A stretch of DNA of 64,000 bases. It comes from Candidatus Dormiibacterota bacterium (GTDB lineage Bacteria; Chloroflexota; Dormibacteria; CF-121). The notes beneath the pieces are model-generated. The model ran no database searches and was not told the origin of the DNA. It saw nothing but the letters and a program-made list of their open reading frames with translations. Below, piece after piece: positions 56,299-64,000 of the stretch. A program made the translations under genes and the position numbers. How positions within the stretch are numbered: the stretch's first letter is position 1; each line of letters opens with the position of its first letter. The stretch lies in assembly GCA_035544955.1 (NCBI GenBank), contig DASZZN010000045.1, positions 99,916 through 163,915 of the forward strand, in the 5' to 3' direction.

Positions 56299-58905
56299 AT
56301 GAGCGTTCTTACCAAGGTCTTAGGCGATCCCAACGCGCGGGAGGTCAAGCGGCACCTCGAGCGGGTTGCCGACATCAGCGAGCTCGAGCCGCTGCTCCAG
56401 AAACTCAGCGATGAGGAGCTGCACGCCAAGACGGCCGAGTTCCGCGAGCGCCTGGCGAAAGGCGAAACCCTCGACGATGTTCACGTCGAGGCCTTTGCCG
56501 TCGCCCGCGAGGCAGCCCGCCGGACCATCGGGCTACGACCGTTCGACGTCCAGCATGTCGGCGGCATCGTGCTGCACCAGGGGAAGATCGCCGAGATGAA
56601 GACCGGCGAAGGCAAGACCCTGGTGGCGGTGCTGCCGCTGTACCTGAATGCGCTCGAAGGCAAGGGCGCGCACCTGATCACCGTCAACGACTACCTGGCC
56701 CGGCGCGACGCAGGATGGAATGCACCCATCTACCACGCGCTGGGAATGAGCGTGGCGGTCATCGGCCACGAGATGTCGTTGCTCTACGATCCCGACTTCC
56801 TCGACGAAACGCACCCTGACCCCCGGCTGCAGCATCTGCGCCCGATCACCCGGGGCGAGGCCTACCAGGCGGACATCACCTACGGGACCAACAGTGAATT
56901 TGGCTTTGACTTCCTGCGCGACAACATGGCGGTCGACCTCACCCAATGCGTGCAGCGCGGCTTGAACTTCGCCATCGTTGACGAGGTCGACAGCATTCTC
57001 ATCGACGAGGCACGCACCCCGCTGATCATCTCGGGGCAGGGCCAGGAGTCGACGGAGAAGTACTACCAATACGCCCGCCTGATCCCCCGTCTCGCAGCGG
57101 ACGACTACACGGTCGACGAGAAGACGAAGTCGGCGGCACTGACCGAGGAGGGGATCGCGAAGATCGAGCGCTGGACCGGCATCAAGAACGTCTACGAGCT
57201 CGAACATGTCGACGAGGCCCACCAGATCAACCAGGCGCTCAAGGCCGCCACGCTCTTCCACCGCGACCGCGACTACCTGGTCAAGGACGGCGAGGTCATC
57301 ATCGTCGACGAGTTCACCGGCCGTCAGCAGCCGGGTCGCCGCTGGTCGGACGGCCTGCACCAGGCGATCGAGGCGAAAGAGGGCGTCAAGGTCCAGCAGG
57401 AGACCCAGACGCTGGCCACCATCACCTACCAGAACTACTTCCGCCTCTACAAGAAGCTGGCCGGGATGACGGGTACCGCCGTGACCGAGGCGGAGGAGTT
57501 CGACAAGATCTACAAGTTGCAGGTGGTCGTGATTCCCACCCACAAGCCCATGATCCGGGAGGATCATCCCGACCTCATCTACAAGACTGAGGATGCGAAG
57601 TTCAATGCCGTGGCCAACGAGATTCAGGACGTCGCCAGCAAGGGGCGCCCGGTCCTAGTGGGTACGGTTTCGGTCGAAAAGTCCGAGCGCCTTGCCCGGC
57701 TGCTGGAAAAGCGTGGGGTGCCGCACGAGGTGCTCAACGCCAAGCAGCACGAGCGGGAGGCCCTGATCGTCGCCAACGCTGGTCAGCCCGGCGCGGTGAC
57801 GATTGCAACCAACATGGCCGGCCGTGGCACCGACATCGTGCTCGGGCCCGGCGTGGCGGACGGTGGTGGCCTCCACATCGTCGGCACCGAGCGGCATGAG
57901 AGCCGTCGCATCGACAATCAGCTCCGCGGCCGCTCCGGCCGCCAGGGTGACCCCGGTTCGTCGCGGTTCTTCCTGGCGCTGGACGACGACCTGATGCGGA
58001 TCTTTGGCGGCGAACGCATCAAGGGCATGATGAACATGCTTCGCGTCGCGGACGACGAACCGATCGAATCACGGCTGGTCTCGCGACAGATCGAGGGGGC
58101 CCAGACCAAGGTGGAGGGCCACAACTTCGACGCCCGGCGTTACCTGGTCGAGTACGACGACGTCATGAACAAGCAGCGCGAGATCATCTACGGCGAACGC
58201 CGCAAAGTCCTGGAGGGTGCCGATCTCCGGGAGCAGGTCCAGGGATGGATCCGCAAGGCGGTCGAAGAGGCCGTCAACGAACACTGCGAATCACGCCACC
58301 CGGACAACTGGGACCTCGAGGGATTGATCACACAGCTGGGCGCTGTCTTTCCCTTACCGCCCTTCAGCGAGCTGGCCGCCGATGAGTTCGGCGAAACCAA
58401 GGAAGCCGCCGTCGAGCGCCTGATGGAGTATGCCGACGCCGCCTACAAGGCGAAGGAAGCGGAGATGACCGAGCCGATGATGCGGAAGATCGAGCAGTTC
58501 GTCGTGCTCAAGACCATCGACTCGAAGTGGATCAGCTACCTGACCGAGATGGAGCATTTCAAGGAAGGGATCGGGCTGCGCGCCTTCGGGCAGAAGGATC
58601 CGCTGGTCGAGTACAAGAACGAGGCCTTCCAGGCGTTCCAGGAACTCCTCAACGGGATCCAGTTCGACATCGCCACCACCGTGTTTCGGGTGCAGCTAGT
58701 CAAAGAGCCGCCCACGCCCACGCCGCCCGCCGCGTTGGCAACCGCGCACGGCCGGCAGGCGGGGACCGCCACCGCCACCGCCAGCGCGGGCAGTCCCAAC
58801 GGTGGAGACCGGAGCGCCGCCCCGGTTCCGGCCGGCAAGCTGGGACGAAACGACCCCTGCTGGTGTGGCAGCGGCAAGAAATTCAAGAAGTGCCACGGCC
58901 GCTGA
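56299..58905 (+). CDS. secA: Preprotein translocase ATPase SecA
   Basis: An 868-residue motor of the Sec pathway. Walker A MKTGEGKTLVAVLPLYL, TYGTNSEFGFDFLRDNM, VDEVDSILIDEARTPLIISG, GRRWSDGLHQAIEAKEGV, ATNMAGRGTDIVLG and the SEC-C zinc motif at the C-terminus (CWCGSGKKFKKCHGR) are all present. A low-complexity A/T/P linker precedes the zinc domain. ATG 56299 gives the standard MSVLTKVLGDPN start. Confidence 0.97.
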   Translation: MSVLTKVLGDPNAREVKRHLERVADISELEPLLQKLSDEELHAKTAEFRERLAKGETLDDVHVEAFAVAREAARRTIGLRPFDVQHVGGIVLHQGKIAEMKTGEGKTLVAVLPLYLNALEGKGAHLITVNDYLARRDAGWNAPIYHALGMSVAVIGHEMSLLYDPDFLDETHPDPRLQHLRPITRGEAYQADITYGTNSEFGFDFLRDNMAVDLTQCVQRGLNFAIVDEVDSILIDEARTPLIISGQGQESTEKYYQYARLIPRLAADDYTVDEKTKSAALTEEGIAKIERWTGIKNVYELEHVDEAHQINQALKAATLFHRDRDYLVKDGEVIIVDEFTGRQQPGRRWSDGLHQAIEAKEGVKVQQETQTLATITYQNYFRLYKKLAGMTGTAVTEAEEFDKIYKLQVVVIPTHKPMIREDHPDLIYKTEDAKFNAVANEIQDVASKGRPVLVGTVSVEKSERLARLLEKRGVPHEVLNAKQHEREALIVANAGQPGAVTIATNMAGRGTDIVLGPGVADGGGLHIVGTERHESRRIDNQLRGRSGRQGDPGSSRFFLALDDDLMRIFGGERIKGMMNMLRVADDEPIESRLVSRQIEGAQTKVEGHNFDARRYLVEYDDVMNKQREIIYGERRKVLEGADLREQVQGWIRKAVEEAVNEHCESRHPDNWDLEGLITQLGAVFPLPPFSELAADEFGETKEAAVERLMEYADAAYKAKEAEMTEPMMRKIEQFVVLKTIDSKWISYLTEMEHFKEGIGLRAFGQKDPLVEYKNEAFQAFQELLNGIQFDIATTVFRVQLVKEPPTPTPPAALATAHGRQAGTATATASAGSPNGGDRSAAPVPAGKLGRNDPCWCGSGKKFKKCHGR

Positions 58906-58926
58906 TCGGGCCGGCGCGAGCGAGCG

Positions 58927-59277
58927 CTAGGGCTTAGATCGGCGCAGTGCAGTGAGGCCCGGCGGAACCCGCCTTCCCAGGAAGTCACCCAGGCTGCCGT
59001 CCTCGGAGACCTCGTAGAAGCCGGTCCTCCCCCGGAGCCCGTACTGGTAGGAAAGGCCAAAGACCAGCAGCGCCGGGAACAGCAGCAGGCGCGGGGCGTT
59101 GAAAAGAGCAAGGGCCGTGCCGACCAGGAACGCCAGCAGCATGGGGATCGCGGAAATCCAGAACCGTCTGCGGTCGGTCACGAGGGCGATCGGGCGGTCA
59201 TCGGGGTCGGTGCTCGGTTCGGGAGCCCAGACCGTCCGGACCCAGAGACCGGCTGGCAGCTTTGATTTGTCGATCAT
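58927..59277 (-). CDS. Small membrane protein of unknown function
   Basis: A 116-residue protein with a basic N-terminal region, two adjacent hydrophobic segments ([20 protein letters not shown] and [18 protein letters not shown]) and a C-terminal tail [21 protein letters not shown] do not recognise the family. It is the only minus-strand gene between secA and prfB and lies 21 bp from the secA stop. A frame without homology remains possible, but codon use and the two clean spans favour a real gene. Confidence 0.5.
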   Translation of the reverse strand: MIDKSKLPAGLWVRTVWAPEPSTDPDDRPIALVTDRRRFWISAIPMLLAFLVGTALALFNAPRLLLFPALLVFGLSYQYGLRGRTGFYEVSEDGSLGDFLGRRVPPGLTALRRSKP

Positions 59278-59343
59278 CGACCCGTTCTCTCGCGTGGAAT
59301 CATACGCCCGGTCGAGTCAGGTTCAGGATTTCCCGCATTCGGG

Positions 59344-59349
59344 TAGGAT
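59344..59349 (+). promoter_or_regulatory. -10 hexamer TAGGAT upstream of the SEC-C gene and prfB
   Basis: TAGGAT ends 8 nt before the ATG at 59358 and no SD lies between; TTCAGG at 59322-59327 is a weak -35 at 16 bp. This suggests a leaderless transcript carrying the SEC-C gene and prfB. Confidence 0.4.
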
Positions 59350-59357
59350 TTCCGGCG

Positions 59358-59603
59358 ATGACCAAGAAGAAGGCCCCGTCGGGCAAAACCGCCCGCGTGA
59401 AGGCCGCCACCGTCGCCAACCCGGTGCGATCGGAAGACGTGGCGCAGGCGCCGAAGCCGCCGAAGGCTGGCGCGGCGAGCTCAGCCGCGCCCACCCGCGC
59501 AGCCTTCCGCAGGCCGCAAAGCCTCAACTTCGCCGGGGTGGGACGGAATGACATCTGCCCGTGCGGCAGCGGCAAGCGCTTCAAGAACTGTCACGGACAT
59601 TAA
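59358..59603 (+). CDS. Small SEC-C motif protein
   Basis: An 81-residue protein: a basic, Ala/Pro/Lys-rich, probably disordered region followed by the C-terminal zinc motif [20 protein letters not shown], nearly the same as the SecA tail encoded 450 bp upstream (GRNDPCWCGSGKKFKKCHGR). The SEC-C domain binds zinc and, in SecA, SecB or ribosomes. The ATG at 59358 is preferred over an open frame from 59262. Its TAA is 2 bp before the prfB ATG, so the two are probably translated together. Confidence 0.8.
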   Translation: MTKKKAPSGKTARVKAATVANPVRSEDVAQAPKPPKAGAASSAAPTRAAFRRPQSLNFAGVGRNDICPCGSGKRFKNCHGH

Positions 59604-59605
59604 CC

Positions 59606-60719
59606 ATGGACGAGATCCTCGAGAACGCCAACGAGCTGCTGAAGAAGATTCTCCAGCTCCAGGAGCATCTTTGACGTTGCGGAGAAGGATGCTCGTCTCG
59701 AGGCGCTTCAGAAAGACCTAAACGACCCCGACCTCTGGCAGGATCCGCCGCGCGCGCAGCGGCTGGCCCAGGATGCCAAGGGCCTTCGCGACGAGGTTTC
59801 CGTCTGGCACAAGCTCGAGGTGCGCGCCCGGGACGTGATCGGCCTCGCCGAGATGGCGATCGCCGAGGGCGATGGGCATATCGAAGCCGCGCTGCGGCAG
59901 GACCTGGAGACCCTCGACAAGGACGTCAGCCGGCAGGAGGTCGACCTGCTCTTCGCCAACCCCTACGCCGAGCACCCGGCGCTGGTCAGCATCCATGCCG
60001 GCGCCGGCGGGACCGACTCCCAGGACTGGACCGACATGCTGCTGCGCATGTACCTGCGCTGGGCGGAACGGCGGAAGATGCACGCCGAGATCCTCGATGA
60101 GGCGCCCGGTGAAGAGGCCGGCTACAAGAGCGTGACGGTCCGCATCACCGGCAAACGCGCCTTTGGCTGGTTGCGCGCGGAGCGTGGGGTGCACCGGCTG
60201 GTCCGCCTTTCGCCGTTCGACCAGGCGCACCGGCGGCATACGTCCTTCGCGCTCGTCGAGGTGATCCCCGAGATCGAGGATGACGGCGACATCGAGATCC
60301 GTCCGGAGGACCTGAAGGTCGACGTCTACCGGTCGAGCGGCGCGGGCGGCCAGCACGTCAACAAGACGTCGTCGGCGGTGCGCATGACGCACCTCCCGAC
60401 CGGCATCATCGTCACCTGCCAGAACGAGCGCTCGCAGATGAAGAACCGCGACATGGCGCTCAAGGTGTTGCGCTCGCGGCTGGTGGCGTTGCGCGAGCAA
60501 CAGCGATCGGAGCAGCGCCAGGAGCTGAAGGGCGAGCACCAGTCCAACGAATGGGGCAGCCAGATCCGTAGCTATGTCCTGCACCCCTACACGCTGGTGA
60601 AGGACCACCGGACGGGTTTTGAGACCGGCAACGTCCAGGCGGTGCTCGACGGCGACCTCGACAACTTCATGGAAACCTTCCTGCGCTTCGACGCCGGCCG
60701 CGAAGGCAAGGCCGCCTAA
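59606..60719 (+). CDS. prfB: Peptide chain release factor 2, with programmed +1 frameshift
   Basis: The gene starts at ATG 59606 and after 22 codons meets an in-frame TGA at 59672-59674 in CTT TGA C. An SD-like AGGAG (59661-59665) lies three bases before the CTT, the same spacing as in E. coli prfB. Shifting +1 continues with GAC at 59673 and gives a 370-residue RF2. Later motifs are SPF (UGA/UAA recognition, in RLVRLSPFDQAHRRHTSF) and GGQ (SSGAGGQHVNKTSSAVRM). RF2 controls its own synthesis: low RF2 slows termination at the UGA and favours the shift. A frame opening only at 59820 misses the first 71 residues. Confidence 0.96.
59661..59675 (+). promoter_or_regulatory. RF2 programmed +1 frameshift site
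   Basis: AGGAG CAT CTT TGA C combines the stimulatory SD-like sequence, the 3-nt spacer, the slippery CTT and the in-frame TGA followed by C. It is the conserved autoregulatory element of prfB. Confidence 0.95.
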
Positions 60720-60729
60720 GAGCCCCGGG

Positions 60730-62034
60730 TCAGGCGGCGATCGCGGGCGCGGGCACGGTTGCCTGGGCTCGATGCTCGTTTCGTAGGGCGACGCAGACGC
60801 TGGCGAAGACGATCAGCGTCCCGATGAAATAGGCCTCGCCGAACAAGCGAGTGATGCCCTGCGGGATCAGATCGAGCAGGCCGGTCCAGTGGGGGAGGGG
60901 GTAGACGATCAGCAGGTAGTGGATGGCGGGCGCCGCCGAGAAGCAGATCCAGGCGACCAGCAACGCGCGGATTTGCCCGCGTGACATCAGGCCGGAGAGG
61001 GCCTGCCGCACTAGCAGGACGATCGGCAGGATGAGGATCACCAGTGGAAAGCTCCAGGTGACGGTGCTGATCAACGGCAGGGCGGTGATCGCGGGGGCGA
61101 ACTCGAGCCCGGACCGCGACGCGCGCGAGGTGATGCGCAGCACGACGGCGAGCACCACAAGGATCGCCGGCCAGTCGATCAGCCGGCCGCACCAGCCGGC
61201 GCTGCCTCCGACGTTTGCCGTGTTGGGATCGCACAGCCGGGTGGCGACGCCCGCCAGCGACTGGTTTTCTCGATAACCGGTGCCCGCCGCCAGGTGCGGC
61301 AACATGTCGCGGAAGAAATAGACGTTGTGATCCAACGAGGTGACGGCCAGCCCGAGCGCGAGCCCGCCCAGGACGGTCAGGACCGCGGCCGCCAGGAGCT
61401 TCCAGTGCCGGCGCCAGATGAGGTAGGGAAAGAGGGCGGCGGGGAAGAGCTTGAAGATCGCAGCGGCCCCGATCATCATGCCGCTGGTGACGTCGCGCCG
61501 CCGCTGCCAGCACGCCCAGGCGCCCGTCAATAACAGCAGCAGCAGCGAGTTCATGGTCCCGGCGAGAACGCTGTTCGCCAGCGGGAAGAACGTCGTGAGC
61601 ACCGCCACGATGACAAACAGCTCGGCTCGCCGGGGCCGTCCGATCATTCGGTAGACGATCAGCACGCTGGCCAGGACCGCGGCCTGGATGAGGAACAACC
61701 AGATCCGGACGGCGAGGTCGTTCGAGATCCAGGTGAGGGGAATGAGGGTCACGGCGAAGGCCGGTGGATAGAGGTAGCCGCTGCTCAGCGACCAATCCCA
61801 GGGAACGTGGTTGCGGACGAAATTGGCGTAGGGGTCACCTCCGCTCGTGATCTGCTGAGCCGCGAACAGGTAATCCTGGAAGTCGTCGGCGCGGGGCGCG
61901 TGCGAGCCTAGCACGGGCAGCAGGAAGCGCCAGGCGTAGAACGCCAGCAGGATCCCGATCAGGGCGCTGAGGGCAACCTGGCGCGGATCAGGCCAGCCCA
62001 GCAATCGACGCACGCGCGTATAACACGCCGACAC
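60730..62034 (-). CDS. GT87/DUF2029 family membrane glycosyltransferase
   Basis: A 434-residue polytopic protein with DDFQDYLFAAQQITSGGDPY in the first outer loop, YLYPPAFAVTLIPLTWI, AAAIFKLFPAALFPYLIWRR, YRENQSLAGVATRL (shared with the copy at 35766) and STVTWSFPLVILILPIVLLV. The plan is GT87. It lies 15 kb from the main glycan region, inserted on the minus strand between prfB and ftsE, and is followed by 10 bp of convergent space to prfB. GTG 62034 is the start used. Confidence 0.85.
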   Translation of the reverse strand: MSACYTRVRRLLGWPDPRQVALSALIGILLAFYAWRFLLPVLGSHAPRADDFQDYLFAAQQITSGGDPYANFVRNHVPWDWSLSSGYLYPPAFAVTLIPLTWISNDLAVRIWLFLIQAAVLASVLIVYRMIGRPRRAELFVIVAVLTTFFPLANSVLAGTMNSLLLLLLTGAWACWQRRRDVTSGMMIGAAAIFKLFPAALFPYLIWRRHWKLLAAAVLTVLGGLALGLAVTSLDHNVYFFRDMLPHLAAGTGYRENQSLAGVATRLCDPNTANVGGSAGWCGRLIDWPAILVVLAVVLRITSRASRSGLEFAPAITALPLISTVTWSFPLVILILPIVLLVRQALSGLMSRGQIRALLVAWICFSAAPAIHYLLIVYPLPHWTGLLDLIPQGITRLFGEAYFIGTLIVFASVCVALRNEHRAQATVPAPAIAA

Positions 62035-62053
62035 GGTCGGGTCACGCGTGCCG

Positions 62054-63058
62054 TTACACGGCCGTCACAAGTTCCCGGAAAACCGGGCGCACGGTTCCCA
62101 CCGCCAGCCGCTTGTGGTTGCGCAGCGTCGGCCGGGCAAAGTTGCGCAGCGCCTCGCGTTCGCCCTCGTCGAGCCAACCCAGGCGCTCGAGCGCCGCCAC
62201 CACCGCCACCGCGGTCCAGGTGCCATCACCGCTGTCGAGCTTCACCGCCACGCCCCGCGTCGAACGCCGGTCGGCGGTGCAGTGCGCGCCGGCGGCGCCG
62301 CCCTTGGCCAGCAGCCGCCCACCGGTGACCTCCATCAGCCGGGTGTCGAACCGGTCGGTGCCCCCGATGAGAAACGGTTGTTGCACCATCGCCGCGACAA
62401 CCGTCGTCGGGATTTCATCGGTGGAGGCAACCAGGTTGGCGAAGCTTCGCGCCATGGCGGCGAGCGGCACGGCGGCGTTGGGTGCGCTGCAGCCGTCGAT
62501 GCCGTAGTGGATGTTCGCCGCCGGGCATCTGGTGAACGCCTCGATCACCTCGCGGATGCGCTGCTGGACGGGATGCGCGGGGTCGAGGTAGGTTTGCAGC
62601 GGCGCGTCGAGCGCGCGCGCGGCCGCCAGCATCCCCGCGTGCTTGCCGGAGCAGTTGTTGAAAACCGCCAGCGGCTCGTCCATCTCGTGCCGCGCCGCGG
62701 TCGCGGCCGGTTCGTAGTACGGCCAGTGCGCGCCGCATTGCAGGGCCGATTCGTCGATCCCCGCGCGTCGCAGCAGGTCGCGGACGATCTCGACATGACG
62801 GGGCTCACCATTGTGCGAGGCGGCCATGATGGCGACGTGCTCGGTGCCGAGCTCATAGCGCGCCGCGATCCCGGACCCGAGGCTACCGATGCCCTGGAAG
62901 GGCTTGGCGCACGATCGAAAGTACGTGACGTGCTGCGGGTCGCCGAGGCTGGCATGGATCCGGCCGTCGGCATCGACGACCGCCACGTGGCCGAGATGGA
63001 TGCCTTCCTCGACTCCGCCACGCTCTACGCGGACCAGTGGCGCGGCCGGGCTAGGCAT
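62054..63058 (-). CDS. L-asparaginase II family protein (AnsA type)
   Basis: A 334-residue protein of the PF06089 family, unrelated to E. coli asparaginases. RSCAKPFQ carries the Ser-x-x-Lys pair reported for the Rhizobium etli enzyme, and MAASHNGEPRH the second Ser; later come NNCSGKHAGMLAAARAL and GGRLLAKGGAAGAHC. It would hydrolyse asparagine to aspartate and ammonia in the cytosol. ATG 63058 lies 8 nt after a TATACT on the minus strand. The downstream GT87 gene begins 19 bp later and may be cotranscribed. Confidence 0.9.
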   Translation of the reverse strand: MPSPAAPLVRVERGGVEEGIHLGHVAVVDADGRIHASLGDPQHVTYFRSCAKPFQGIGSLGSGIAARYELGTEHVAIMAASHNGEPRHVEIVRDLLRRAGIDESALQCGAHWPYYEPAATAARHEMDEPLAVFNNCSGKHAGMLAAARALDAPLQTYLDPAHPVQQRIREVIEAFTRCPAANIHYGIDGCSAPNAAVPLAAMARSFANLVASTDEIPTTVVAAMVQQPFLIGGTDRFDTRLMEVTGGRLLAKGGAAGAHCTADRRSTRGVAVKLDSGDGTWTAVAVVAALERLGWLDEGEREALRNFARPTLRNHKRLAVGTVRPVFRELVTAV

Positions 63059-63066
63059 TCGGCTGA

Positions 63067-63072
63067 GTATAA
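63067..63072 (-). promoter_or_regulatory. -10 hexamer TATACT of the asparaginase gene, probably leaderless
   Basis: On the minus strand TATACT is followed by 8 nt (CAGCCGAA) and the ATG. There is no SD. The -35 is not evident. Confidence 0.45.
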
Positions 63073-63137
63073 AGAGGGTAGCCCGATTCGCTTTGGACGC
63101 AGGGTGAAGGGACGCAGCAATGCGCGACGAGATGCCC

Positions 63138-63143
63138 TATACT
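63138..63143 (+). promoter_or_regulatory. -10 hexamer TATACT for ftsE
   Basis: TATACT lies in the 153-bp divergent gap, 68 nt before the ftsE GTG, which would give a leader of about 60 nt. No clear -35. Confidence 0.35.
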
Positions 63144-63211
63144 GCGCGAGTCATACGGCCCGCGAGGGCCCAGTCTGCCGTGGCCCCGGCTTTCGGAATG
63201 GATTTGTTCAC

Positions 63212-63997
63212 GTGCCAGCAACAATCACGACCCAGCCGACACGGACGACGCTGCTGCCAGCGAAGGCACGCGTGGCCTCGGTAGCCCCGGCTGTCCCGCA
63301 GATCAGCCTGCAGGGCGTGCAAAAAACCTATCCCAACGGCACTGTCGCCCTCCGCGACGTGACGCTGGAAATTCCTAAGCAGGACTTCGTCTTTCTCGTT
63401 GGTCCCAGCGGCGCCGGCAAGTCGACGCTGGTTCGCCTCTTGATTCGCGAGGAGAAGGCCACCGCCGGCACCATCCAGATCGAGGGCCAGGATCTAAGCC
63501 GCCTCAAGCGGCGCCATCTCCCGTACCTGCGGCGGAAGATCGGCATGGTCTTCCAGGATTTCAAGCTGCTGCCCAACCTGACCGTGTTTCAGAACGTTGC
63601 CTTCGCGTTGCGCGTGACGGAGGGCGCCTTGCGTCATCTCAAGCCGAAGGTCGAGGAAGTCCTCAGCATCGTGGGGCTGGAAGGGAAAGAGAACAAGTAC
63701 CCGGACCAGCTTTCGGGTGGCGAGCAACAGCGGGTCGCGATTGCCCGGGCCCTCGTTCATGACCCGCGGATCTTTCTCGCCGATGAGCCCACTGGAAACC
63801 TGGACCCGGCCACCTCGTGGGAGATTATTCAGCTGCTGCTGCAGATCAACGCCCGCGGCACCACGGTCATGATGGCGACCCACAACCGAGAGATCGTCGA
63901 TGTCATGCGACGCCGGGTGGTGGCGATCGAGGGCGGCCAGATTGTCAGAGACGAGGACGCAGGAGGGTACCATGCACCGGCTCTGGAATCGCATTGA
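63212..63997 (+). CDS. ftsE: Cell division ATP-binding protein FtsE
   Basis: A 261-residue ABC ATPase: Walker [16 protein letters not shown]-loop FQDFKLLP, signature [15 protein letters not shown], Walker [14 protein letters not shown] and the H-loop ATHNRE. The order with FtsX and the family-specific [10 protein letters not shown] support FtsE over a general transporter. It has about 30 additional N-terminal residues before the usual [13 protein letters not shown] start. Starting at GTG 63212 is the best option; an open frame extending back to 62048 has no homology. FtsEX controls peptidoglycan hydrolases at division. Confidence 0.92.
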   Translation: MPATITTQPTRTTLLPAKARVASVAPAVPQISLQGVQKTYPNGTVALRDVTLEIPKQDFVFLVGPSGAGKSTLVRLLIREEKATAGTIQIEGQDLSRLKRRHLPYLRRKIGMVFQDFKLLPNLTVFQNVAFALRVTEGALRHLKPKVEEVLSIVGLEGKENKYPDQLSGGEQQRVAIARALVHDPRIFLADEPTGNLDPATSWEIIQLLLQINARGTTVMMATHNREIVDVMRRRVVAIEGGQIVRDEDAGGYHAPALESH

Positions 63998-64000
63998 TTT
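63972..64000 (+). CDS. ftsX: Start of FtsX (truncated by the window end)
   Basis: ATG 63972 follows AGGAGGG at 63961-63967 and overlaps the end of ftsE by 26 bp. The nine visible codons read MHRLWNRID. Position, spacing and the usual ftsEX pairing identify it; the rest is outside the window. Confidence 0.7.

Noticed and set aside
62048..63211. N-terminal extension of the ftsE frame across the asparaginase gene
   Set aside because: The extension is antisense to a clear asparaginase gene, has no homology, and FtsE similarity starts after 63212.

Overview
The window is GC-rich bacterial chromosome with dense, conserved housekeeping operons and a large block of glycosyltransferases. The gene order rpmE–DUF1385–prfA–prmC–tsaC–glyA–wecA–atpZ/I–atpBEFHAGDC–murA–mreB, the secretin-free Tad/Flp pilus genes, the MurA with Asp in place of the usual Cys, and the many DUF2029/GT87 membrane proteins fit a Chloroflexota-like lineage (possibly Dormibacterota-like). 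This placement is an inference from gene content only.

Layout. 1-5.2 kb: a truncated GH15 glucoamylase/trehalase (minus), then pyrG, a GlpX-family protein lacking several metal ligands, and an M23 peptidase. 5.2-8.7 kb: two small genes that both look frameshifted, a radical SAM protein and a membrane site-2-type protease. 8.7-14.7 kb: rpmE, DUF1385, prfA, prmC, tsaC, glyA, wecA. 14.8-22 kb: a complete F1Fo ATP synthase operon. 22-25.4 kb: murA, mreB and a GT9-type glycosyltransferase.

25.4-46 kb is a glycan-assembly region. It holds three GT4 enzymes, a WecG/TagA transferase, two GT2 enzymes resembling polyprenyl-phosphate sugar synthases, and eight large polytopic membrane proteins. Those eight fall into recurring families: GT87/DUF2029, a 'DPDxWWH' family and an 'AxDAxxY' family. 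A further GT87 gene lies at 60.7 kb. A plausible reading is that WecA and the GT2s make lipid-linked sugars, the GT4/GT26 enzymes extend them in the cytoplasm, and the membrane enzymes add sugars outside.

46-55.6 kb holds a DegS/LiaS-like kinase and a Tad/Flp pilus set (flp, cpaB, cpaE with an intact receiver domain, cpaF, tadB, tadC), then DUF192, comF and a second cpaF. Three related palindromic GC-rich repeats in the same orientation punctuate this stretch: before flp, after tadC and after the second cpaF. 55.6-64 kb is an interrupted hpf–secA–prfB–ftsEX cluster. prfB carries the classic programmed +1 frameshift (CTT TGA C).

Many transcription-unit heads show a TANNNT -10 hexamer ending 7-10 nt before the start codon and no Shine-Dalgarno sequence, which suggests leaderless mRNAs. 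Operon-internal genes use good AGGAGG sites. I saw no rRNA or tRNA genes, CRISPR arrays, transposases or phage genes. The only intergenic stretch close to 300 bases is 47083-47375.
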